Shown here in pieces: positions 10,501-17,966 of a stretch of DNA of 64,000 nt. The translations under genes were made by a program, and so were the position numbers. The notes beneath the pieces are model-generated. The model worked only from the letters and a program-made list of their open reading frames with translations. It ran no database searches and was not told the origin of the DNA. Source of the stretch: an uncultured Sphingobacteriales bacterium. Its GTDB lineage: Bacteria > Bacteroidota > Bacteroidia > Chitinophagales > Chitinophagaceae. Within the stretch, counting starts at the first letter, position 1. Every line of letters begins with the position of its first letter. The stretch is from NCBI GenBank assembly GCA_937871285.1, contig CALMQS010000088.1, positions 1 to 64,000 on the forward strand, written 5' to 3'.

Positions 10501-10836
10501 TCTTCTGGGAACAACACGGCACAAAGTGGCTTGATGGTGGAAGACGGTCGTATCACGGCATCCGCTTCTGAAGTACTCGCCGCTGCATATCCGGTTCCGG
10601 TTGTGGATGATATTATGCTTCGCCTTTTGCTGAGCAAGCCTGTTGAAAGACTGGAGGTTACACTTTTGAATGTTGATGGGCGCCCCTTATATTCGCAGGA
10701 ATTGAGGGGACTTACCGAGGGAAAAAATGAAAGGAAGCTGAATGTAAACGCCCGCAGTCTTTTACCTGGGGTTTATTTTATCCGGGTTTCGGGCTGGAAA
10801 GATGGAACATTTAAAATGATTAAGGTAGTAAAGTAA
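4525..10836 (+). CDS. Giant secreted esterase-like protein with FnIII, PA14 and T9SS type A domains
   Basis: A 2,103-aa secreted protein. The signal peptide ends near LQAQ (residue 28). Residues ~55-290 are an alpha/beta-hydrolase of the esterase/PHB-depolymerase type, with FFHGRGEWG (~103), nucleophile elbow GLSAGG (~182) and a catalytic-histidine candidate in LGHGAW (~263). Beyond it lie fibronectin III repeats (~470-645, ~805-890, ~1050-1135, ~1345-1430, ~1715-1800), two PA14 domains (~648-790 and ~902-1040, both with DDGS calcium/sugar-loop motifs), cadherin/Ig-like repeats, two related malectin-like modules (~1530-1705, ~1805-1980) and a type A T9SS C-terminal domain. It is likely a surface enzyme acting on ester-linked carbohydrate. 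A terminator follows, and it appears to be monocistronic. Confidence 0.85.
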   Translation: MNRFVRNLVQGCLLLFIVGAGITSLQAQSSVFNPSDPVVVYNPSNPPTEPVFGQPGKWVKRNRVNWNTSSFKAYIYKGVPFRLKWPKNYDASGNTKYPLFVFFHGRGEWGNLYDNEYQLYHGGELHKNAVDNELYDGFLLYPQSTNSTETWLSEKRQFVMELVENFLIPQVNIDPFRITVDGLSAGGLATWKFFESYPKLVAGCLPISNASSAFSNIVIDNKFTPIWLFQGALDVNPSPVSAQYLRNVAENAGGNFTYTEYPNLGHGAWYAAWGESDYFPFLSRANKANPWPLYGRTEFCNTGPGAINTTIGVTAGFNEYQWRKNGELLTGVGTSSNTLTVTDIGVYSCRIRKGTTWSEWSPIPVEIKYKTVTIPPTIKVSGQASRVLPAPDGKTTVSLEVPSGYAAYRWEKVGSSNPLSTTSMLIGATAGDYKVQVTEQFGCSSAFTDLFKVINANGPNKPDVATGLIAIPLSYTSLKLNWSSNPNPVYPQTGFEIYQATQSGGPYQFVSLVNGDVFSFVKEGLIPGVKYYYIVRAVNNTAAAPVSNEASATTQKDTNPPTAPGNLHITGSTRNYISLAWGESTDDVGMNHYEIYVNGIKSYVTSETEYTVYGLEYGKSYNFTIKAVDIAGNKSAPSNQVTAQPLAKGLTFKHYTGSWDNLPDFNLLTPISTGVVPNVTLENASQAENYAFLWEGFIRIPTDGYYVFSSTSDDGSKVYLDLNSSHTSSPYSHTATAQVNNDGLHGSQTVNSSRISLSAGVYPIAITFFQKGGGANMGISWRRVNQNGTNTFWSGAVPDSAFVDPLPPPSGTVPAKASNLTATAVSFKRINLTWSDNSNNETSFELYRSANPLDGFITVGVLPANTTSFADTLVEPSTTYYYKVRAINQYGESPFDKVGPGVDYAYYERTGMSVVPDFSSMNPLKTGRVNTFGLGMQLRGDNFALKFEGFITVPTTGSYTFYLKSDDGSRLYINNNQVVNNDGLHDASGEASGSVQLDAGTYPIRVTFFEATGGEALTVSYQGPGINKQTIPGNVLGDILANATTLAAPPAPVAPGSLIAVAASSSIIKTGWVNNATNATGVELYRSYNGNTDYVLLAALPPSTTSYNDTALYPASLFYYKVRAVGDGGNSDYSNEVSAQTRGAVPSILPIGNVYMRFNSTVVLPIEAVSASPTTITLQVSNLPPGFAQFQQTGNGKGTITFTPSESDQRVYNNIIVTASNPQNDINTVKFNVTVNGNYVPVLNNISNISINEMQTTQVSLSATDQDASDYLSWTFTGLPGFATVLPANRNASITIAPKYGDAGVYNIKATVNDGRNGKDTALFKITIAHANVTNPNDGTAPIKPGNVTAQFVSNDNAVKVSWTNMAYNAAGFEIYRSTSLTGYYTILNPGAANKDSTTYHDYTATGNNTYFYVVRAINPNGGNNSAIVKIITPNTAPIINANDIYIRGGNTNNVSIAAIDDPGDIITLAISNMPPFISFTDNGNGNGTIHLSPTGAHIGTYEISVKASDHYGATAVKPIKIVVTDKYITSIYVNFNNQDYPVSFMPWNSFNAVQTGTTSVTAGTKISNLKEETGVGTTTSVQLLEKWAQHYEGVVTGNNSGAFPDSIMMSGYYFATSSSPLKTVRVAGLNSSKKYNLVFFGSRNYSKTQLTHFTAGGQTVSLETTGNSTNTVQINSIVPNQGVIDVAITGEAGRYAVINAMVIQEYDATVFLPPFNLNMDKSTRSSISLSWKSNATNVTAFEVWRSDAPTGTYEKLPGTIPGNVFTYTNGGLTAGAIYYYKVRAVSGSAYSDFSDYISATTIKYEVNINLNDGIAPQPLPWNNTDLVYNGYTLTNLVNDNNLPTGINFTILENFSGFNNWGMITGNNSGVVPDNVMREFYYSLYAESARLMIDGLSFGNRYNFVFYGNCDNRLGIPLISEYTIGEKTVTLNAVNNTQNTVQINDVEPDAQGRVFITFKTPAPGGIAIMNSISIQSVPLSAQQSGGGSSPRKSSGNNTAQSGLMVEDGRITASASEVLAAAYPVPVVDDIMLRLLLSKPVERLEVTLLNVDGRPLYSQELRGLTEGKNERKLNVNARSLLPGVYFIRVSGWKDGTFKMIKVVK

Positions 10837-10938
10837 TAATAGCAGCAACAGCGTATAGATTCAAAAACCAGGAAACGTAATAGTTGGATTGTCGTGCTAC
10901 TAAGTGAATAGAAATATATATACGTCCTGTATGTTACG

Positions 10939-10975
10939 AAAAGGGCTGATTACTCAAATGTAAGGCAGCCCTTTT
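10939..10975 (+). terminator. Rho-independent terminator
   Basis: A perfect 10-bp inverted repeat, AAAAGGGCTG (10939-10948) and CAGCCCTTTT (10966-10975), lies 103 nt after the stop of the 2,103-aa gene. The U-rich 3' arm makes it a good terminator. Confidence 0.7.
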
Positions 10976-10990
10976 CTAAATCTGAACTCA

Positions 10991-11164
10991 ATGAAATTAT
11001 TAAATATTGCATATTCCCCCAATAAACATATACCGGAGTTAGATTGCATCAGGGGGCTTGCAGTTTTACTCATTATTCTTTTTCATTTTTTCGATTTTTT
11101 TATTTATAAGTTTGGATGGGTGGGTGTTGACTTGTTCTTTGTTTTTAATTATTTATTTTTATGA
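10991..11164 (+). pseudogene. Truncated N-terminus of an acyltransferase-3 protein
   Basis: A 57-codon ORF whose product matches the start of OafA-type acyltransferases: ELDCIRGLAVLLIILFHFF (the family's LDGLRG-type motif plus TM1), then KFGWVGVDLFFVF, where a full protein would continue into SGFLI. The frame instead ends at TGA 11162-11164, overlapping the ATG of the intact acyltransferase by ATGA. It is probably the remnant of a second acyltransferase gene left by a deletion, though the start/stop overlap could make it a translated leader. It lies 16 nt after the terminator. Confidence 0.6.
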
Positions 11165-12234
11165 AACCCGACAACCGCTATGTCCCTTTCCTGGATGGCT
11201 TCAGAGGATATGCAATTCTTCTGGTTATTATAGGACATCTTTACCGTGATCTTATCAGGGTTTCCCTTTTGGGCGTAACCTTATTTTTCTTTGTGAGTGG
11301 TTTTTTAATTACTAAACTATTGATTGTTGAATACCGTAAAAGGAATACAATTTTGTTAAAAGAATTCTATCTCAGGCGTGTGTTCCGGCTTTATCCTGCT
11401 TTGTTATTTTTCCTTCTTGTTACCTGTGTATTCATTTTATTATCAGGCCAAAGTATCCTTTTCCCGGATATTATGTCCGGATTGTTTTATTTCACTAATT
11501 ATTATCTGGTCTATTTTAAGCCGGTATTGCAATCTGCGGACTATCCTTTAGTTTCTGAAATATTGTGGTCGCTTTCTGTTGAAGAGCACTTTTATTTATT
11601 TTTCCCGGTTTTATTTCTAATGCTTTTTAGCGACAGCAATGATAAGCTGCTTTCTGTTCTTGGGGTGTTGCTGATGTTATTTTTGTTTTCCCGGTGTGTT
11701 GAGTTTTTCCGGAGTTCCAATTTATCAGAGGTACGCAAGATAATTTATTACACCACGCACAACCGCGGGGATTCGATTTTATATGGCTGTGTATCCGCAT
11801 TGCTTATCTACAGGTACAATGCAAGGTTTTATATACGATATCTTAATTCAAAATGGCTGTTTATTTTATCTTTTTTGTTATTGGTTTTAATTGAAATTGT
11901 TCCATCACAGTTGTTTCAAAATACCTTTAAATATTCTCTGCAGGGAATAGCATTCTCTATAATTGTACCTTCTTTCTTGTTTGGAAATTCAGAGAAAGGG
12001 GTTAGAAAATGGTTAGAAGGAAATGCTATCGTATTTATTGGTAAGCTCAGTTATTCATTATATCTTTTTCATTGGATTGCAATTAAGATCATAGCATTCT
12101 ACGTACCCCAAAAGGGACTTTTTGCTAATCTGCTTATTGTTGTCTTTTCCCTTGGTCTTGCACTTATATCGTATTATGGTGTGGAAAGGCCTTTCCTGTC
12201 GCTGAGAAGAAAGTTTGGCTCACATGCAAAATGA
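11161..12234 (+). CDS. Acyltransferase 3 family membrane protein
   Basis: A 357-aa integral membrane O-acyltransferase (OafA/NodX-like) with about ten TM helices. Family hallmarks are FLDGFRGYAILLVIIGH near the N-terminus (catalytic histidine candidate H31), FFFVSGFLITKLL, RRVFRLYPALL (the conserved RRxxRLxP motif) and SLSVEEHFYLFFPV. Such enzymes transfer acetyl or other acyl groups to surface polysaccharide or lipid. The ATG at 11161 lies directly before the first family motif and overlaps the stop of a truncated relative. The acceptor cannot be predicted. Confidence 0.85.
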   Translation: MKPDNRYVPFLDGFRGYAILLVIIGHLYRDLIRVSLLGVTLFFFVSGFLITKLLIVEYRKRNTILLKEFYLRRVFRLYPALLFFLLVTCVFILLSGQSILFPDIMSGLFYFTNYYLVYFKPVLQSADYPLVSEILWSLSVEEHFYLFFPVLFLMLFSDSNDKLLSVLGVLLMLFLFSRCVEFFRSSNLSEVRKIIYYTTHNRGDSILYGCVSALLIYRYNARFYIRYLNSKWLFILSFLLLVLIEIVPSQLFQNTFKYSLQGIAFSIIVPSFLFGNSEKGVRKWLEGNAIVFIGKLSYSLYLFHWIAIKIIAFYVPQKGLFANLLIVVFSLGLALISYYGVERPFLSLRRKFGSHAK

Positions 12235-12353
12235 TAGCCTATATGCCTATATGGAGGCTATACAGGTATTTGAAGCACGGGGTAATCATATACTTTCGCT
12301 AGTATTTATTCCCTCGTTATGGGGACGATCGTTTGAGTCTTATCTTTATCATC

Positions 12354-14843
12354 ATGACTGGCTTTTACTCTGATACAGATGAATTGATCTCATCATCTTC
12401 TCTTTTCGCAGAGATCATTATCCCTTTGGCCTTACCTAAAAACTATACCTGGCAAATACCGCATCATTTACAAAGTAGAGTGAAGCCTGGCTGCCGGGTA
12501 GAAGTTGTGCTGGGAAAAAATAAAAAATATGCGGGTATTATTAAACGGTTGCATAATAATAAACCTGCGGCATTTGAGCCGAAGGATATTTTGAATGTGC
12601 TGGATGCTGAACCTATTGTGTTTGAGCAGCAAATGAAATTATGGGAGTGGATAGCGCAATATTATATGTGCAGCGAAGGAGAAGTGATGGCTGCAGCATT
12701 GCCATCTTATTTTAAGCTGAGCAGTGAAACCATATTAATATGCAATGAAGAATATGGCGACGACTTTTCTGCACTTGATAATGATGAATATATTATTGCG
12801 GAGGCGCTCCATATAAAAAAGGAACTACGGCTTACCGAAGTGCAGCAGTTGCTGGATGCATCGCATGTGTATCCTGTTATTAAAAGATTAATTGAAAAAA
12901 AGGTATGCTTTGTGTGGGAAGCGCTTAAAGATGCTTACAGTGCAAAAAAGGAGACCTATATTATCATTAATCCTGTATATGAAAATGAAGATGCCCTGGC
13001 CGATCTGATGAATAACTGGGGGAGAGCGCCCAAACAATTGGAACTGTTGCTTAGTTACCTGCATCTTATAAAAACGGAAGGAGAGGTGACTAAGCCGGCA
13101 TTGCTAAAAAAATCGGGCGCGTCTGATGCACAGTTGAAAGGGCTGGTGGAAAAAAATATCTTATGGCTTGAAAAACGCACGGTTGATCGTTTACGCTACC
13201 TGCCGCTTCATATTAATGTGGATTTTAGTTTAACTCCCGCCCAGGAGGAAGCATTAGAAAAACTAAATGAATTATTTAAAGAAAAGCCGGTTTGCCTTTT
13301 GCACGGCATCACTTCAAGCGGCAAAACACAAATATATATTAAGCTGATAGAGCAATACATTAGCCATGGAAAGCAGGTGCTGTATCTGTTACCTGAAATT
13401 GCGCTAACATCACAGATCATCCGCCGGCTGCAGAAGCATTTTGGCGGATATATTGGCATTTACCACAGCAAGTTTAACCAGAACGAACGTATTGAAATAT
13501 GGAATAAAATTAAAACCGGGGAACTGAAAATTATACTTGGCGCCAGGTCTGCTCTTTTTCTGCCCTTTACCAGTCTTGGTTTAATTGTAGTAGATGAAGA
13601 GCATGATACTTCATTTAAACAGTATGATCCCGCCCCCAGGTATAATGCAAGGGACAGTGCTGTTTACTATGCCGCGCTTTTTGGATCGAAAGTTTTACTG
13701 GGTAGCGCAACACCCTCTCTTGAAAGCTATTATAATGCGTTGCAGGGTAAATACGGATTAGTAGAATTAAATGAAAGATACGGCGGTGTTAAGCTTCCCG
13801 CAATTGAAATCATAGACACAAAACAAATTGTAAGAAAAGATAAGTCGAAGATCATCCTTTCTCCGCAATTAAAGGAAGCAATAGAAAATGCTTTGGAGCG
13901 TAATAAGCAGATAATATTATTTCAAAACCGCAGGGGATATTCGCCCTATCAGATTTGCGCTGTTTGCGGATGGATTCCTCAATGTAAGCACTGCGATGTT
14001 AGTCTTACCTATCATAAGCTCAGCAATAAACTGGTTTGTCATTATTGCGGAACAACCTATCCAAATGTTACCACTTGTGCTGCATGCGGCAGCCATGCTT
14101 TTGTACAGCGCAATTTTGGTACGGAAAAAATTGAAGAATACCTGGAAGAAATCTTTCCCAAAGCAAAAATTGCACGAATGGATATAGATAGTGTAAGAGG
14201 CAAGCATGCACATGATAGCCTTATACAGTTATTTGAACAGAAGCGTATTGATATGCTTGTAGGTACCCAAATGGTGGTAAAGGGGTTAGACTTTGAGCAT
14301 GTGAGCCTTGTTGGCATATTAGATGCCGACAGTTTATTAAGCTTTGCGGATTTCCGGGTAAATGAAAGGGCTTTCCAGTTAATGGAGCAGGTAAGCGGAC
14401 GGGCAGGCAGAAAGGAGGAAAGAGGGAGGGTAATGATACAGGTTGCTAATACGAAGCACCCGGTGCTTCATTTTGTGCAACAACATGATTATGCCGCTTT
14501 TTTCAGGTACGAGATCGAAGGTCGCGAACGTTTTTTTTACCCCCCTTTTTCCCGGATCATACTGATTACATTCCGCCACAAATTAAAAGAACGGGTAGCC
14601 GAAGCGGCTCAATATTTTGCTGCGGCATTACAAAAGGAATATGGTAAATATATTGTTGGTCCGGCAGAGCCTCCTGTTAACCGGGTGCGTAATCAGTATT
14701 TGATGGAACTGTTATTTAAAATTCCCAAAGACATTGCTTTTATCAATAAATGTAAAGCCGCTATAAAAGATCAGATTGTTCATCTGCATCAAAATAAAAC
14801 ATTCCGGAGCGTAGTAATTGTTACCGATGTAGATGTTCTGTAA
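12354..14843 (+). CDS. priA: Primosomal protein N' (replication restart helicase PriA)
   Basis: An 829-aa superfamily II helicase that reloads the replisome at stalled forks. An N-terminal DNA-binding region (~15-120) is followed by the helicase core with Walker A GITSSGKT (~322-329) and DEEH box VVDEEHD (~414). The zinc-binding insertion has its eight cysteines (CAVC, CKHC, CHYC, CAAC between ~540 and ~582), and motifs V and VI include QVSGRAGR. The ATG at 12354 is used; the frame also opens at a TTG 21 nt upstream. Length is in the usual range for Bacteroidota PriA. It is convergent with the DUF4838 gene, 33 nt away. Confidence 0.95.
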   Translation: MTGFYSDTDELISSSSLFAEIIIPLALPKNYTWQIPHHLQSRVKPGCRVEVVLGKNKKYAGIIKRLHNNKPAAFEPKDILNVLDAEPIVFEQQMKLWEWIAQYYMCSEGEVMAAALPSYFKLSSETILICNEEYGDDFSALDNDEYIIAEALHIKKELRLTEVQQLLDASHVYPVIKRLIEKKVCFVWEALKDAYSAKKETYIIINPVYENEDALADLMNNWGRAPKQLELLLSYLHLIKTEGEVTKPALLKKSGASDAQLKGLVEKNILWLEKRTVDRLRYLPLHINVDFSLTPAQEEALEKLNELFKEKPVCLLHGITSSGKTQIYIKLIEQYISHGKQVLYLLPEIALTSQIIRRLQKHFGGYIGIYHSKFNQNERIEIWNKIKTGELKIILGARSALFLPFTSLGLIVVDEEHDTSFKQYDPAPRYNARDSAVYYAALFGSKVLLGSATPSLESYYNALQGKYGLVELNERYGGVKLPAIEIIDTKQIVRKDKSKIILSPQLKEAIENALERNKQIILFQNRRGYSPYQICAVCGWIPQCKHCDVSLTYHKLSNKLVCHYCGTTYPNVTTCAACGSHAFVQRNFGTEKIEEYLEEIFPKAKIARMDIDSVRGKHAHDSLIQLFEQKRIDMLVGTQMVVKGLDFEHVSLVGILDADSLLSFADFRVNERAFQLMEQVSGRAGRKEERGRVMIQVANTKHPVLHFVQQHDYAAFFRYEIEGRERFFYPPFSRIILITFRHKLKERVAEAAQYFAAALQKEYGKYIVGPAEPPVNRVRNQYLMELLFKIPKDIAFINKCKAAIKDQIVHLHQNKTFRSVVIVTDVDVL

Positions 14844-14876
14844 AGCGGTTCATTAGTTACCATAACATGCAGATCC

Positions 14877-17084
14877 TCATTTTTGAATCCATATTTCATC
14901 TATAAAAAACCAGCAGGGATGCCCTACGCCGTAATGCCAGTGCGGGCAGGTTTTTATGCCTGTTATATCTACTTTAATGTAGCGTGCTTTAATGGGTTTA
15001 TTGCCCGTATAGCTGAGGTCAATAAACTTTACCTGGGGGTTCCTGTCTTCAGGATGATCAATGGACTGCAGTGTTTTATAATCATTACCATCAGATGAAA
15101 TGGAATAAGTAACATTAGACGGTACTAAGATCCACGCACCTAACTGGTGTAAAAAATCTGCATGAATGCCGGTAAATTCCTTTTCACTGCCTAAATCGAG
15201 TATCAATCCTGCATCTGTACCCAGCCAGCCAACCCATCCCTCGGCAAATGTCATGCCTCCATACAATCCATCTGTAAGTTCACCGCCCATCGTAGCATAT
15301 TTTTCACTGGGGGCCACTGAAAAAGTGATATTGGCTACCGGTATAGTTTGTTTGCCCGATGGCATATACCTTGTTCTGTACAATGCACAATAATCAAGAG
15401 GGCTATTTCTCCTTTCATTGAGCGTAGGAACAGAAAACAATTTCACCCTTTCTTCAAAGAGATCCAGCTTGCGGTTGATATCATCCACCCGCATGTCTTT
15501 TTCCGTACGGGCAATATCCAGCCCGGAATATTGCAGCGGCAAACGGGTGCGCCATACTCTTTTCAGCAAAACCGGATCTGCCGCAACGGCAGCTTCCGCC
15601 TGGTTAAACAGGGCATTGTACCTGCGCATGAGGGATGGCTTTAGCATACCCGCTTTATGCGATACCGGAGAATCGTATATCCATAACCGTTTGCCACTGC
15701 CCAGCAGGGCGCCTTCCATCAGTTTAATATATTGGTATAAATAAGGTGCAGCGTTGCCATAATATCCGTTCAGAAAAATTTGTATAAGAGAATCTTCATT
15801 CCGGTTTACATTCCACATTAGTTTAGATACCAGCCAGGTTCTTAATTCGGCAAAGTCGCCACCGCGGCTGCTTGCTATTTGAGAAAAATGCATGGAGGTA
15901 TTGTTCTTGTGAAACAGCCGCATATTTTCCCCCAGTACGTGGAAGTTGGGGAAGGGTACAAGATAATTGTCGAAGTTGATGCCATAGTCCCACACAAATA
16001 TGTTTTCTGTTATGGCGCTCCAGCCTTCCAGGGCTTCCGCAAATGCTCTTCCTGATGCATTTTCCTTTAATGTAACTTCCCTGTCGCAATCAATGCTGCA
16101 CAACATTATATTTACATTTTTGGCAGGTTTTACATGGCGGGGAGGCTTCATGGAATATAAGTAGGCCAGCGTTGAAATTTCTTTATCCGGAAAGCGTTCG
16201 GCCAGCTTGTTCATAAAATGTATAAGGCTGCCCGAATGAGCGCCTTCATAGTCATCAACTGCTTTACATTTTTCACACTGGCAAAAAGTATAATTCCCGT
16301 CATTTTGGCTTACAGAAATAATGTGTTTATCAGGATGGGCTTTAAATACAGAATCGAGTCTTAGGGTTACAATTTCCAGCACTTCCGGATTAGACAGACA
16401 CCATTGGCTGGCTTTGCCGGGATGACGCCTGCCATTAAAATAAGAATAGTATTCGGGATGTGCATCGCCATATACAGCCGATGGCAAAAGGAAATCGAAA
16501 GTATGCACCCACAGGTTACCTGCAAATAATTCTCCGGGTGTTTTTAACCGCATCCAGTTGCGATATACAGAGTCTGTTGCCATTGCATAGTTCTGGCTTT
16601 GCCTGTAACGGAATGATGGTATTTCCGTGAAATCAACTACAGGAATTTGCAGCGTGGAAGTTTGGGTTAAACTATATTCATTTTCTCCCCAGTAGGAAAC
16701 TCCGCAGTATCGTTCAAGCAAACTCACTATGGCATATATTGATCCTTTTCCGCCGCCTGTAACCACCTGTAGTGTATGATTATTGTGCACTACCCGAAAT
16801 CCATCTTCCGAAAGCTTATCTTTCTGCACATTCTTATTATATCCGTCATTGCTTATAACAATATCATTCTTTTTGATTTGATCTGTTTTTTGGATCAACA
16901 GTTTTGCCCCGGTAATTCTTTCTGCAAAGTCCTGCAGCAGGCGTGCCGCTTCTGTATCAACGCTGTCGCCGGATGTGAGGACGATCCTGCCTGAAGGTTT
17001 CCCGTTTTTAACCAGCACCACCTGTGCCGGCAGTACAGCATGAAAGCAGAGGGCTGAAAGCAGCAGGCAAATAAAATGTTTCAT
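14877..17084 (-). CDS. Secreted DUF4838 protein with C-terminal discoidin-like domain
   Basis: A 735-aa exported protein. The ATG at 17084 is chosen because it begins the signal peptide (MKHFICLLLSALCFHAVLPA, then Q); the frame continues 19 codons upstream without a signal. The central part matches the DUF4838 family, which is related to alpha-glucuronidase-type glycoside hydrolases: SVSQNDGNYTFCQCEKCKAV and LMWNVNRNEDSLIQIFLNGYYG. The final ~130 residues look like an F5/8 type C (discoidin) carbohydrate-binding domain. It is probably a periplasmic or surface glycan hydrolase; catalytic residues are not assigned. Substrate unknown. Confidence 0.8.
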   Translation of the reverse strand: MKHFICLLLSALCFHAVLPAQVVLVKNGKPSGRIVLTSGDSVDTEAARLLQDFAERITGAKLLIQKTDQIKKNDIVISNDGYNKNVQKDKLSEDGFRVVHNNHTLQVVTGGGKGSIYAIVSLLERYCGVSYWGENEYSLTQTSTLQIPVVDFTEIPSFRYRQSQNYAMATDSVYRNWMRLKTPGELFAGNLWVHTFDFLLPSAVYGDAHPEYYSYFNGRRHPGKASQWCLSNPEVLEIVTLRLDSVFKAHPDKHIISVSQNDGNYTFCQCEKCKAVDDYEGAHSGSLIHFMNKLAERFPDKEISTLAYLYSMKPPRHVKPAKNVNIMLCSIDCDREVTLKENASGRAFAEALEGWSAITENIFVWDYGINFDNYLVPFPNFHVLGENMRLFHKNNTSMHFSQIASSRGGDFAELRTWLVSKLMWNVNRNEDSLIQIFLNGYYGNAAPYLYQYIKLMEGALLGSGKRLWIYDSPVSHKAGMLKPSLMRRYNALFNQAEAAVAADPVLLKRVWRTRLPLQYSGLDIARTEKDMRVDDINRKLDLFEERVKLFSVPTLNERRNSPLDYCALYRTRYMPSGKQTIPVANITFSVAPSEKYATMGGELTDGLYGGMTFAEGWVGWLGTDAGLILDLGSEKEFTGIHADFLHQLGAWILVPSNVTYSISSDGNDYKTLQSIDHPEDRNPQVKFIDLSYTGNKPIKARYIKVDITGIKTCPHWHYGVGHPCWFFIDEIWIQK

Positions 17085-17263
17085 AATGGAAGTAAAAATA
17101 CAATCTTGAAAATAAACAACAAAGGTATAACTCATGCGCACAGACTTAAACGCATCAACGCTTATACCCTTGCAATAAAAATGATAAAACCGGACTATTT
17201 CGCAATAAATTTGTTTCTAATGTTTGCGGGCGTATTTCAATTTTTCGCTCCATGTACAACTTT

Positions 17264-17322
17264 CCGGTCGGTGAGACACCGACCGGTAGCGGGTTCTACA
17301 GGTGGGTGTCACCACCCACCTG
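17264..17322. repeat. Paired-hairpin REP-like element, copy 1
   Basis: Two perfect hairpins lie 12 nt apart. Hairpin 1 (17264-17286) has a 10-bp stem, CCGGTCGGTG / CACCGACCGG, with an AGA loop. Hairpin 2 (17299-17322) has a 10-bp stem, CAGGTGGGTG / CACCCACCTG, with a TCAC loop. The same two-hairpin design with different stem sequences recurs at 21844-21897. It lies between the DUF4838 gene and the hipB remnant. No transposase gene of the REP-associated type is present in the window. Confidence 0.7.
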
Positions 17323-17389
17323 CGAAAAATGCGCCCATGTTTGCTATAGGAAACATTTTCCCCTATAATTGTTTATTATAGCAAACGTT

Positions 17390-17679
17390 ATGGTAAACAG
17401 AACAATAACCCTCACGTCTAAATTAGAGAAGATCCTGGTTGAACTGGGAGGAAACATAAAGCTGGCCCGGTTACGAAGAAAATTAACCACCGGACAGGTT
17501 TGCGAACGGGCCAATATTAGCTGAACTACTTTATGGCAGATAGAGAAAGGGATGTACAACGTAACCATCGGTGCCTATGCGCAAGTGTTATTTATCCTTG
17601 GCCTTGAAAAAAGACCTGCTGCAGGTGGCTACCGATGATGAACTCGGCCGGAGATTGCAGGATGCCGGTCTGGATTAAA
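17390..17679 (+). pseudogene. Decayed hipB-like XRE antitoxin gene, copy 1
   Basis: Conceptual translation gives a helix-turn-helix protein of the HipB type (LGGNIKLARLRRKLTTGQV, then TTLWQIEKGMYNV), ending in LLQVATDDELGRRLQDAGLD. It is broken twice: an in-frame TGA at 17519-17521, where the second copy has CAA, and a frameshift in the run gaaaaaag near 17606. The hipA-like remnant begins 30 nt further on, the normal hipBA order. The first ~190 nt recur at 21363. The reading of the remnant is direct; the hipB name is from family resemblance. Confidence 0.75.
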
Positions 17680-17709
17680 AAAAGAGGTCCCAGGAAAAAA
17701 TAAATACCT

Positions 17710-17879
17710 ATGGATATTTTAGTTTACGCAGACTGGATAGGATTAGAAGGCCCCGCCCTGATGGGAATGCTATCGGTTGCGCATACCAGGGGACGGAGAT
17801 TTTTTCATTCGATTATAATAAAGCATGGATAGATAGAGGACTGGCTCAAAACTTAGATCCCGATCTGCAACTATTCTGA
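17710..17879 (+). pseudogene. Decayed hipA N-terminal fragment
   Basis: The frame starts MDILVYADWIGLEGPALMG, the usual N-terminus of HipA or HipS proteins. It then shifts frame near 17800 and continues as EIFSFDYNKAWIDRGLAQN followed by LDPDLQLF, again standard HipA sequence, before a TGA at 17877. The kinase domain is absent: the primase-helicase gene ends on the opposite strand about 90 nt later. This is the remains of a HipBA toxin-antitoxin locus that was interrupted or partly deleted. Confidence 0.75.
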
Positions 17880-17966
17880 CGGAGCCGAAGGGGTTTCCTA
17901 CTCAGGGAAAATAAACAATTTTTAACCAACTGGGTATGTAAGAAATGAGGAAGATTAGTATTACTT

